NCBI GenBank assembly: GCA_963931925.1
Contig: OZ007579.1
Coordinates: 38,911,457 to 38,975,456 of the forward strand
Direction of reading: 5' to 3'
DNA length: 64,000 bases
DNA from: Onchidella celtica
Taxonomy: Eukaryota > Mollusca > Gastropoda > Systellommatophora > Onchidiidae
This document shows positions 55,171-64,000 of this stretch, piece by piece. How positions within the stretch are numbered: the first letter of the stretch is position 1; each line of letters opens with the position of its first letter. The position numbers were made by a program, and so were the translations under genes. The notes under the pieces are model-generated. The model was not told the DNA's origin. It made no database searches and saw nothing but the letters and a program-made list of their open reading frames with translations.

Positions 55171-55599
55171 ATGTCACACCTCCTTCTTGAAACGATTTGG
55201 AAGCCTATGACTGTTTATCTTTTTCCTGTCACCACATTTTGTTTCCGGATCAAAAGTCTTTGGCGATGAAGCTTGCAAACACATTATTTTATTTTCACAA
55301 AATTCATTTTTCTTTCAGAACTTTTAAAGTCTTCCTATGACATGCACTGATTATTCGAGTTGCGCTTTGAAAAATATAATTATACTATTCTTCCCTTTTT
55401 TTGGCCATGTTTCAACTTCGTCTCAAACACTTTCGCGAACCGAGTTTTTCAATTTTTTTATTTTTTTTTTAAAGTTGTGCCTTGCTTCCTGACGTTTACC
55501 AGATATCGAAACAAATATGTCGGTCAATATTTATGATTGCGTGTATGTTCATTGGTGCGTTCGTCTAAGTCAGCACACTACACAGTGATAGCAATGACT

Positions 55600-56770
55600 A
55601 ACAATAATTCATGCTGCTTACCGACAACTGACTAAGGGGAGTAACTCATGCTAATTTTCTACGACGACAATTATTTGACTAAGGTAAGCAACTCATGCTA
55701 CTTACCAACAAAGACAGTTGTTTTACATACAAAGATAGTTGTCTGACTAAGTGAAGAAACTTATGCTCTTAACCTTCAAAGACAGTATAAGGAGAGTAAG
55801 TCATACCACCCGAAATAGAATACCGAGAGGAACCATTCCTTCCCCCGCTATATGTCCACAAATTCCGCCCGTTTCAAAGAGGTTATATATAGCTAGAGGT
55901 CAGACTAGGGCTACGCAAGTCTCCGCATGGCGTTGCGGCGTCGTCGGTAGGGGAAGTAAAGATGGCGGCCAACTTACGGCAAGCCTGCCTCGACCTAGAC
56001 AGTACGGCTAAAGTAAAGCCAACTTACGGCAAGCCTGCTTCGACCTAGACAGTACGGCTAAAGTAAACAAACCCAAGCCTAAAATAATACGGTCTTTCAG
56101 ATTGTTTGAACGGGGATTACAGTAGTAATGAGCACACTTAATTTATGGATTGGGTGAACCACGAAAATGTAAAAAATGCAATCCCATGAAAAGAAAAAAA
56201 CAACAAACATTATGAATTATGACAAAATACAAAATGTACGGATGAATTTGAACCTCCATCTCTGAAGGGGAATGAACAAGAATAAAATACTGAGGCCTTC
56301 CGACAAAAACTACTTTCGTTAACACTGGCCTTGACACGGTGTTTGCAATCGCTTGCCGTAAGCAAAGATGGCTACCAGGCTTTCTATTTGCAGCTATGTG
56401 ACGTGACCGAGTCTTACCTCTAGGTTTATTATAAACTCTTTGGCCCGTATAAATATGGTGAGTACCATTCTTTTTCATTCAATTAAGAAGGGGCGTGGCG
56501 CGAATTGTTACACTGGTGACATAGATGATACCCATGCAAGTCGACGAACGGAATATGACGAATTGATTTGTCTCGGTATTCTGTGTGTGGGATACCACGT
56601 TCCTACGACGATAGTTGTCTGACAAAGGGATGTAACTCGTGCAAAAACAATGTCTAAGGGACGTAATTCATGCTACTAACCCATAAAAATAGTTGTATGA
56701 CTAAGGGACGTAACTCAAGCTATTACGCCTGTAAAAAAACAACAACTGCTGTCTAGACTAAGGGAAATAA
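55600..56770. repeat. Degenerate minisatellite with TGACTAAGGGACGTAACTCA
   Basis: Irregular units of about 45-55 bp (GTTGTCTGACTAAGGG, TAACTCATGCTACT) at about 55610-55790 and again at about 56600-56770, separated by about 0.8 kb of other sequence. Confidence 0.65.
55968..56066. repeat. Tandem duplication with 50-bp period
   Basis: AACTTACGGCAAGCCTGC(C/T)T, then CGACCTAGACAGTACGGC at 55971 and 56021, one difference. Confidence 0.9.
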
Positions 56771-56792
56771 CTAGACAGACAGGATCACTCAC

Positions 56793-56857
56793 CGATCAAA
56801 GTACCAGAGAAGGCACCAAAGCCAATGGCCAACGGTTTGTCCGCTTCCTTCACACAT
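56793..56857 (-). CDS. SLCO/OATP, penultimate exon
   Basis: 65 nt between the acceptor ACTGACCAG and the donor GTGAGT. It encodes CVKEADKPLAIGFGAFSGTLI, the conserved start of an OATP transmembrane helix (C-V-x4-K-x-x-A-x-G). Phases match on both sides: AG|A on entry and G|GT on exit. It is too short for automatic ORF finding. Confidence 0.92.
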
Positions 56858-57425
56858 CTGGTCAGTGATACACAGATAGGAACAAGAACCAAATTATTAT
56901 TCAAAACGTGACCCACTGAACAGAATAGTTAAATATGAGTATTAATCCAATTATTAATCGGGGATAGAATTGATATGAAATAAAATAGATCGTTTCCATG
57001 TGTCAATGCGCCCTTGACAATGTTTCTTCTTTCTCTCGTTCTTTCCGTTTCTCTCCCGCCTCCCTCTCTTTGTCTCTCTCTCCCCATCTCTCTCCTAATG
57101 TATGTCTCTGTCCCCCTCTCTCTCTCCATCAATTTCTCTTCATTACTCTAGTTTCGAAAGTTTAATACTACACTCCAACAACTCGAGAATGAAACAGAAT
57201 CCCCAATTGTCCAATCACTCTGTACCCCTCTCTCCGTCTATAACCTCCCCTCCCCCATCTCTGTCCTTTACCGCCATCCCACCCCCACCCCACAAATCTC
57301 TCTCTGTATCCTTCTCTGTCTGTTTCTCTTTCTCTGTCTCTTTTTTTTTTCTCTCTGTCTGTCTGCCCCTCTCCTTCTCTCTCCCTCCCCCCCCCCCCTC
57401 ATTGAAAAGAACCATCAGTCCCTAC
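56858..57425 (-). other. SLCO intron with pyrimidine-rich tract
   Basis: CT-rich low-complexity sequence at about 57024-57125 and 57220-57400. No gene. Confidence 0.6.
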
Positions 57426-57589
57426 CTGACACTGACGACGAAGCTAGGCATGATGAGCACTGTCGACAAGAACCCACCGAGGAAAGTAAACACTATGTAG
57501 GGATACAAGCTCTTGCACGAGGGCTCACACAACCCTCCAGTCGCCGTATCAAACTCGCTGGTTGCTAGGCAACTGCACTTTGTAAATGT
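57426..57589 (-). CDS. SLCO/OATP, antepenultimate exon
   Basis: 164 nt between the acceptor TTTTCGGCAG and the donor GTAGGG. It encodes TFTKCSCLATSEFD, then GGLCEPSCKSLYPYIV (the end of the extracellular Cys-rich, Kazal-like loop 9/10 of OATPs), then the helix FTFLGGFLSTVLIM and PSFVVSVR leading to the next exon. Entry is phase 0. The remaining upstream exons were not found in the window. Confidence 0.9.
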
Positions 57590-57689
57590 CTGCCGAAAAT
57601 GCAAAAAAAAATTTTTTTTTTTTTATACAATTCAATCTATTATCAAAGGAATGATCATACTGTATCGGGGCTAGGAGGTAAACCCCAGG

Positions 57690-58274
57690 ATAGGTGGACC
57701 CCTATACAGGCGTACCTGGCGAAATAAGTAGGTAAGGATAGGTGGACCCCGGACTGGGTTCATTGTAGTGAAATGTTTTAGTATAGTAGTTCTTAAAAGT
57801 GGTGTGTTCCGTAAGAGTGATGTTGCAAAAAGAAAAATTCTGTTGTAATTCACCAACAAATTCCAGTCATGAGTACTTACTGGTGGTACCAGAAACTTGG
57901 CATTCAAGTCCACTCACTCAACCGCTGCACGACGGAGGTATGATCTCAGCCAATGTAGGCCTACTTGTGTGTACATCGATCGCCAACGGCTACCCCAGCC
58001 CCTTTTCGCCTGATTAGTCAATCTGACTACCGCCCATTGATATACAAACTGACTAGACCCTCACGCCCCCCCACCACCCCCCCCCCCCAGGTCCAACAAA
58101 CACATGTAGATCTAGATAGATCTAGATCTATCGACATCCATGCCGCCATTCGAATGTTTGTTTTCTTACACTAGCCTAACTTGGCGATGAAAGACAGCTT
58201 TTCATTGGTCCGGGGTCCACCTATCCTAAAACGCCTTTTTTTTCGCTAGGTACACCCCGGGGTCCACCTATCCA
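57690..58274. mobile_element. Foldback MITE with long (about 66 bp) inverted ends
   Basis: The left arm 57690-57756 and the right arm (complement of 58274-58209) both read GGATAGGTGGACCCC, a TACCTRGCGAAA core and GGATAGGTGGACCCCGGAC. Each arm therefore carries the motif twice. No coding content, and no clear target duplication. Confidence 0.75.
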
Positions 58275-59260
58275 CTTTGAACTCGTAAACACCTATACTA
58301 GATTACCCAGTTTTACCTTTTAATTTTATTCGACGAATTATTATTATTGTCATCATTTTTGTGTGCTTGGGTGGAGGTGGAGGTGGAGGCAAATAAAATA
58401 CGGAGTAAAATACTAGCTGAGGTCCCGGCTTTGCCCGGGATAAGCTAATTTCTTAGTTTCGGTGCTGGGTGATTATAATGGGTCTGTTTCGCCTTGCCCA
58501 CTGTTATTTTGTCTTTAGATGAGTCTAATTGCATTCTTCTTTGCCCCTTGATGCCCTACACACTCAGCCCTACATTCGAGGCAAAGACTGTTATCAAATG
58601 GGACTACTCTGTGCACCGAGCAGTTTATCTCGTAGTGGACTCATCGCAGGAAATGACAACGTCATGGGGTCACGCGTTCGTGGAAACCTGAGGAGCGCGT
58701 GGAGAAATAAAATTAGTGACACAAAGCAAACTCAAAAAAAATACTTCACCCATCATTTCAAGTCTCCAAATGTAAAAAAAAAAAGAACCTTCTGCAGGTC
58801 GACTCGAAAGCAATTGCAAAATTCCAGGCAACTCCGAGCTGTATGAATGGGGGTAGACTGATCTTGTGAGAAATTCAGCCGGATTTTTTTTTTATTATAT
58901 ACGATTATATTGCTATGAATCACGGACGAAGCGCTAAATAAATGTTGCTTACTATTATTATTTTTAAAAAGTCGAAAGCAAATAATGCAGAGGACTGAAT
59001 TTTGTACAAAAAGGACGTATCTACGTCATTTATCGTCGCTGTCAAGAACAGATTAAGTTCATAAATGCCGTGCTAGGTCACGAGTGCATGAGTTAATTTT
59101 TTACGATGTGATTAGATCCAGCGTAATTTGTCCTTGAGCTGTTCTCGTGAACAGTTTGTTTTGAAACATCTTTTTTCCTTGCAAATGGTTAAGGAATATG
59201 TGTAGGTAAACTAGGGATGGCAGAATATCTCCAGTTCGGGAGTAATAGCATTGTTAGAGG
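58275..59260. other. Interspersed repeat remnants, no gene
   Basis: A GGTGGAGGTGGAGG run lies near 58371. The TGCCCGGG repeat at about 58418-58690 matches 44571-44830. GAAGCGCTAAATAAATGTTG followed by CTTACTATTATTATT near 58925-58960 looks like a + strand L2-type 3' end. Confidence 0.45.
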
Positions 59261-61380
59261 GTGTGAGGTGGTTGTAATTGATTTTGACATTCAGTAGTTC
59301 GTGAAAGCACGAATTGTGCTGAGTCAAGTTAGTAAGATTTTTGGATTTAATTGTTATTAACCTATTCAGAAGACGACCTTGTCTGTCTTAGTGCAAGGCC
59401 ATAACCGTCTTATACAATAGAATAAATTATACTGCGAGCTCAGCTCGGAGCTGACCGCACCAATGAAATCTAGGGATTTGGACGGTAGTTGCAGGTGGCT
59501 AGACAGTATAAAAGTCAGCCCAGACATATATCCTGCACTCCATACAGAAAACTCCAATCTGTGCAGGCGTCGGCACGATTCTGCCTGAAGAATCATAAAG
59601 CTTTGTACGACTTCATGTCTAGTCCACTATAGACATTTGAGATGAATCCATATGCTTGAATGAGATATGCCCACCGCTATTGTCCATCGTTCCCTGGTTT
59701 CTAACACAAGGGAATAATCGTAAGTGTTTGTCTATTGATGACTCAACCATGAACGAGGAGCTGAACATAAGTTATCCAGTAGGACAGGATTGTCGCATAT
59801 ACTAGGAATGCTACCCAAGAATGCAAGATAAAGATATATATAGACTTGCAACTAGTATGAATGTATGGCATACACATCTGTGAATTGTGATTGATTTGTC
59901 TGGATGAGGCTGGGCATTGCCAGCCCATCCTAGAGTAGATCTCTAGACTTAACTACGTCAGTTTGTATTGACGGGCTCGATTATTATAAGCGTTAGGCAC
60001 AAATAGCTGAGATGACATTGTCGCCAGAGACCATATTAGTGTATTGATTGACATATAGCAGGCAGACCAGATCTGAGATATATATAATTAGTACTTAGAT
60101 TGTTAGTGAGTCAGAAGTATAATAATATTATAGGAATCTAGAGTAGAATTCTAGTGAGGTATTATTGAATTTGGATTTGATGCTGCTGATGTTGTCTTTA
60201 CTATATAATAGATCTAGACAAAATTGTTAGGGTAATTAATGTAATTAAATTTGTGGCCCTGCAGGTCTGTTTATGAAACTTATTCAGATTGTTCTTAGTG
60301 TGTGGCATGGTACGAAAGATTAGATATTAAATACCTCTCGATTTAAATGTAGTCATAATACCATCATTTAGAAGACCCTCTCTGTAACACCGGAGGGCAC
60401 ATCCTTCCCCATATAACCCAAGTCATAATAACTCGAGGGGACTTCAGAAGAATCTGAGACCCTTCGTAACACTGGAGAGGGACCCCCTAAAGAACCTTTA
60501 TCTTGCCATGCCAATTATATACAACATTATTCTTAAAACCTACTGAAAGACTTACCCTTAGATCTATCTATTGCATATTGGTTAGCTATTTCATATTGTA
60601 CTGTTATGACATTGTGATTTCAGGTCCTTTTTACTTTAGATTAAGAGACAGATAGGTTATATTCAATTTGCATTATCACATTTTGTTTCAATTTCATATA
60701 ACGAGCTGATCATCCCATTGACCCGACGACACCGGCGAGGGAAACCATTCACCTTAGATATCTACCTGTGACAGAAATACGACACTTTTTGGACTTGGAA
60801 CGAGCTATGGATTGAGGACATCACCATCTGAATTCCTCTAATAAAAGTTAAGTGAACCATCTGATTGTCAGTTTTGTGGAGGTTAAGGTACTTTCCTTCC
60901 TCGGTATTTCCAGGCTTTTTCTCTTTTTGCGTGTTCATTAGTTTAGGCGCGGGAGGTTGGATGGGATCACAGTTTAGCATATCTTCTTTGCCATTTCGAA
61001 TGATATTAGAGTGCATTGGTGGCTATTGATAACTCGGGGGGATTTGCTTCACTGTGAATAGTTCTACAGGGACCCGTTTATTTGTATATATTGTGGCGTG
61101 TTTTTGCTTCCCCCATTTCTTTAGGAAGATGTCTCTCTTGTCTTCTTCTTACAACTATCTGTACATGAGTAAGGACTTGTAGGGTCTGTTATCGTTCGTG
61201 CTTTCTGTTAATCTAGCGTCCTGTTTAGTGTATTTTTTTTTTATCCTTATAAACTTTAAACTATTATATTGACATTGCTATGTTTACAATATATGCCTGA
61301 CGTATTTCACGTGCTAAAACCACGTTGAATTATAATCTGGTGTTAATAAGTGAGAGAGAGAGAGATATAAATTTGTCACG
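59261..61380 (+). other. Probable LTR and upstream leader of the right-edge gypsy element
   Basis: TATAAAA at 59507-59513 suits a promoter for the element read to the right, but LTR ends and a primer site could not be fixed. No coding frame is seen. Confidence 0.35.
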
Positions 61381-61422
61381 TGTTAATATCACGTTGAGAT
61401 ATATATAGAGAGAGAATATTTT

Positions 61423-61822
61423 GCAGTGGTAACAGGACACTGCGTGTTCGCGTTTTAAGATATTTTGCAGTGGTAACAGAGGACACTGCGTGTTCGCGTT
61501 TTAAGATACTTTGCAGTGGTAACAGAGGACACTGCGTGTTCGCGTATTGGAATTTTGACAGTGATAACAGAGGACACTGGTTCGTCGCGTTGAGAGAGAC
61601 ATAAATTTTGAGAGTGGTAACTTAAGACACTGATTGGTCGCATTGAAAGCGATACATATATATTTTATTGCAGTGGAATTAACGAATAGACGGCACTGCC
61701 TTACTAGTATTTATATTCAGAGAGAGAGAAATAAAATTTTTGCAGTGCAAGTGACACTGCCTGCAATTTACAGAGAGAGATAGAACGTTCTTTTCGTGAA
61801 GCAGTGGTAACATAGGACACTG
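61423..61822 (+). repeat. Array of eight small hairpins in the gypsy leader
   Basis: Each unit pairs (G)CAGTG with CACTG(C) around a loop usually GTAACAGAGGA. Positions are 61423-61443, 61467-61489, 61513-61535, 61559-61579, 61613-61631, 61670-61699, 61742-61760 and 61801-61822. The first three units also share CGTGTTCGCGT downstream. Stem complementarity is kept in the most diverged units. Confidence 0.75.
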
Positions 61823-61978
61823 GATTAATATTGAGATAGGGTGACTGTTATAAATAATATAATTGATACCGCGGTATACCGTAACAGTCGGTAAAAACTT
61901 ACTAATTGTGCACACACTAGCGTGCCAGTGTTTTGATTCTATACGAATCTATACGAGTAACAGATTTTAATTAACATT

Positions 61979-62855
61979 ATGGCCGATTTCATTAAATATA
62001 TTGAATCTGCCAAGGCCCTGGGTATACCAGAAGAAGAACGCGCCTCGTGGTGCGAACGACAAATAAAGAATGACCGAGACCGTGAGGATCGGTTGGAGGA
62101 ACGCGCCAGACAAAGAGAAAAAGAAGAGAGAGAGAGAGAGAGAAAAGGAACAAAGAGAGAGAGAAAAGGAGGCTGTGGAGAGAGAAAAAAGAGAACATGA
62201 AATAGCATTAATGAAATTAGAACGAGAATATTTGGAACTTTATGATATGGTCTTAAAAGACCAAATTAACGCTACATGTCACTCTGAGTCGGTTGCCCAC
62301 CTTAAAGAGAGGGCACCGACATCCTCTGAAGAAATCACTTCGTGTGCGGAACGTTATGCGTCCGCCCACCCAACTCGTCCTTTGGCAAAGCCTACAACTA
62401 CAGCACCGTGTTATTCCAACGTTGGCAAAGGAGCGCCAACCGGACACGATCGTTCAAGGCCGACTCGTCGTCAGGCCCCAAATCCGCGCTCTCAATCAGA
62501 GCCGCCTTTTTTTAGACAGAGGGATTTTCCGAATCGCAGTAATTTATCCCCGCGTCGAGGATACCAGAGCTATTCTTTTTACGAGCCTCGTCCATATTAT
62601 CGTGGCAACTATCCAGGCCATCAATATAACCGGCCTCAGGGACCGCCGCGGCGAGTGCATTTTGATAATAATCATGATTATGATAGACCGCAGAGTCTGC
62701 CTTATCGTGGAAACGATTCACAGCGTACTATGTGTTTTAGGTGTAATAGGGTAGGCCACATACAAAGATTTTGTACCGTTAAAATGGGAGCGGCGAATGC
62801 CTGCTCTGTTCAATCTACACCTTATGAGAATGACGGTCATACTAAATCTTCATGA
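61979..62855 (+). pseudogene. Gag of the right-edge gypsy element, frameshifted and internally deleted
   Basis: ATG 61979 opens MADFIKYIESAKALGIPEEE, a coiled-coil start like that of the left-edge gag. The frame breaks in a GA-rich stretch near 62125-62165 and continues in the frame 62070-62855. There the text jumps from KLEREYLELY to DMVLKDQINATCHSESVAH. Compared with the left-edge gag, most of the capsid-like core (roughly 150-200 residues) is missing. ERYASAHPTRPLAK and one zinc knuckle CFRCNRVGHIQRFC follow. A TGA at 62853-62855 separates it from the protease in the same frame. Confidence 0.8.
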
Positions 62856-63293
62856 CAATTAAAGGCTATTCCAGTCATGTCGGCCCTACATGAACTGGGT
62901 GAATTAACACTTTACCAGGGCCACGTTAACGCGATTCGCGCGTCTGTTCTACGGGATTCCGGATGCACAACTATTGGCGTTCGGGAGTCACTAGTCCGTC
63001 CAACACAGTTTCTTGATAAAGAGGCAACTTGTATTACTTTTGGCGGATCTGTCGAGAGATTCTGTCTCGCGGAAGTTTATATTGATACACCTTTTCTTAC
63101 AGGTATTGTTACCGCATGTGTACTACCTAATCCGGTGGCTGATTTAATTATAGGGAATGTACCTCAAGTGACTAAGTTTCCTATCGGTGACTTGGAGATT
63201 TGGAATGAAGAAGAGAGTCTGGCGTGCGCGACAACACGCCTACAAGCGAGTCGACGACCTGAGGGTACATTGCGTAACCCTACGATAGAATAG
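62856..63293 (+). pseudogene. Aspartic protease region of the gypsy Pol
   Basis: In frame with gag across the TGA. GHVNAIRASVLRDSGCTTIG carries the D-S-G active-site triad and VADLIIGNVPQVTKF the later Ile-Ile-Gly motif. The frame ends at TAG 63291-63293. The same frame continues directly into the integrase, so this stop looks like a point mutation. Confidence 0.8.
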
Positions 63294-64000
63294 AACGTAA
63301 CGTCTAGTACATTCCATGATGAACAACATTCAGATCCGACACTTAAAACGTTGTTCGCTAAAGTTGACCCCATAGCGCCGGATACCTCAAAGTTTCTCAT
63401 TAGGGATGACTTATTATATCGTAATTTTAGAAACAAGCGAGATACCATTATGCCACTTGTGGTACCCAGATCTTTCCGCCGCGATATTCTTCGTCTCGCA
63501 CATGACACTTCCTTGGCGGGTCACCAAGGTAAGGCGAGGACTAAATCTCGTATATTATCGCAATTTTTCTGGCCCAGCATTTACGCGGACGTTAATCGCT
63601 TCGTATCAACATGTGACGTATGTCAGAAACGTACTCCTAAAGGGAGGGCATCGCGAGCCCCTCTGCAGGATATGCCAGCTGTCTCTAGACCATTTGAGCG
63701 CGTCGCCGTGGATATAGTTGGCCCTCTGCAGAAATCAGACAGAGGCCATCGGTTCATACTTTCTGTCATTGACTACGCGACCCGTTGGCCAGAGGCCATT
63801 CCACTAAAAGACATTTCAGCCGATCATGTGGCTGAAGCCCTTATTACGGTTTTCTCACGCGTTGGATTTCTGGTTGAAATTTTATCGGACAGAGGTCCAC
63901 AATTTACCTCTGAACTTTTTAAGAAAGTCTTAGAATTAGTGGGCATTAAACAAAGATTGACATCTCCGTACCATCCACAGTCTAATGGATGCTGTGAAAG
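63294..64000 (+). pseudogene. Integrase of the gypsy element, open to the right edge
   Basis: The frame is free of stops to the window end. It has a HHCC zinc site (LAHDTSLAGHQGKARTK ... STCDVCQKR) and a DDE core: AVDIVGPLQ, ILSDRGPQFTSE and the start of PQSNGCCE. The integrase follows the protease directly, with no reverse transcriptase between. This order is known from Gmr1-type gypsy elements, in which RT lies after integrase; RT would then be beyond 64000. Deletion of RT is the alternative. Confidence 0.82.

Larger units (their letters stand above)
54534..55242. repeat. 25-bp direct repeats flanking a 0.66-kb segment
   Basis: An identical 25-mer containing TTTTTCCTGTCACCACATTT lies at 54534-54558 and 55218-55242. 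The enclosed segment begins with a G run and holds a tRNA-like motif. The pair may be a target duplication. Confidence 0.6.
44271..56792 (-). other. 12.5-kb intron of the SLCO gene
   Basis: GT...AG intron, phase 1. It contains an interspersed repeat near 44570, a 140-bp tandem duplication, a complete BEL element in the same transcriptional orientation, an antisense-free LINE fragment, a direct-repeat-flanked insert and minisatellites. Confidence 0.8.

Noticed and set aside
61016..61050. TGGTGGCTATTGATAACTCGG as primer-binding site of the right-edge gypsy element
   Set aside because: Position is plausible but it does not match a tRNA 3' end I can name, and LTR ends could not be paired.

Overview
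The window reads as nuclear DNA of an invertebrate animal, most likely a mollusc. The evidence is spliced genes for familiar metazoan proteins, AT-rich introns, abundant simple repeats and a heavy load of non-LTR, LTR and DNA transposons. The mollusc assignment is inference from gene and repeat style; no marker gene settles it.

Three host genes can be assembled. (1) A myosin regulatory light chain on the + strand (coding 8592-12105, three coding exons, 194 aa) keeps the Thr18-Ser19 kinase site, a canonical first EF-hand and an unusual Gln/Gly-rich C-terminal tail. (2) An ankyrin-repeat/SOCS-box (ASB-like) gene on the - strand (23208-17894, four coding exons, 346 aa, all phase-0 introns) ends in a clear Elongin-BC box. 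(3) The last three exons of an organic anion transporter (SLCO/OATP) lie on the - strand (57589-43930); its upstream exons are not visible. A 12.5-kb intron of this gene holds a complete, apparently young BEL/Pao retrotransposon.

Most of the rest is mobile DNA. Both window edges cut Ty3/gypsy elements: a gag with its LTR and a duplicated tRNA-Pro primer site on the left (- strand), and a damaged gag-protease-integrase on the right (+ strand) with a leader containing eight small hairpins. One EN-RT LINE family has an intact-looking copy (25.45-29.43 kb), a 5'-truncated copy with a perfect 13-bp target duplication (7.4-7.8 kb) and a frameshifted copy (53.5-54.5 kb); a diverged relative sits at 37.6-40.6 kb. 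Four CR1/L2-like pieces, a tRNA-derived SINE, hAT-like and other MITEs, and a deletion derivative of a THAP/YqaJ-type (ISL2EU-like) DNA transposon are also present.

The densest history is at 25.3-36.8 kb. A composite tandem repeat built on a 17-bp minisatellite was split by an L2-like LINE. The tail of that LINE received the intact LINE, and its body received an LTR-like element with long terminal inverted repeats. That element was in turn hit by an RNase-H-bearing LINE showing a 5' inversion. Each layer has target-site or reading-frame evidence, so the order of events can be read from the sequence.
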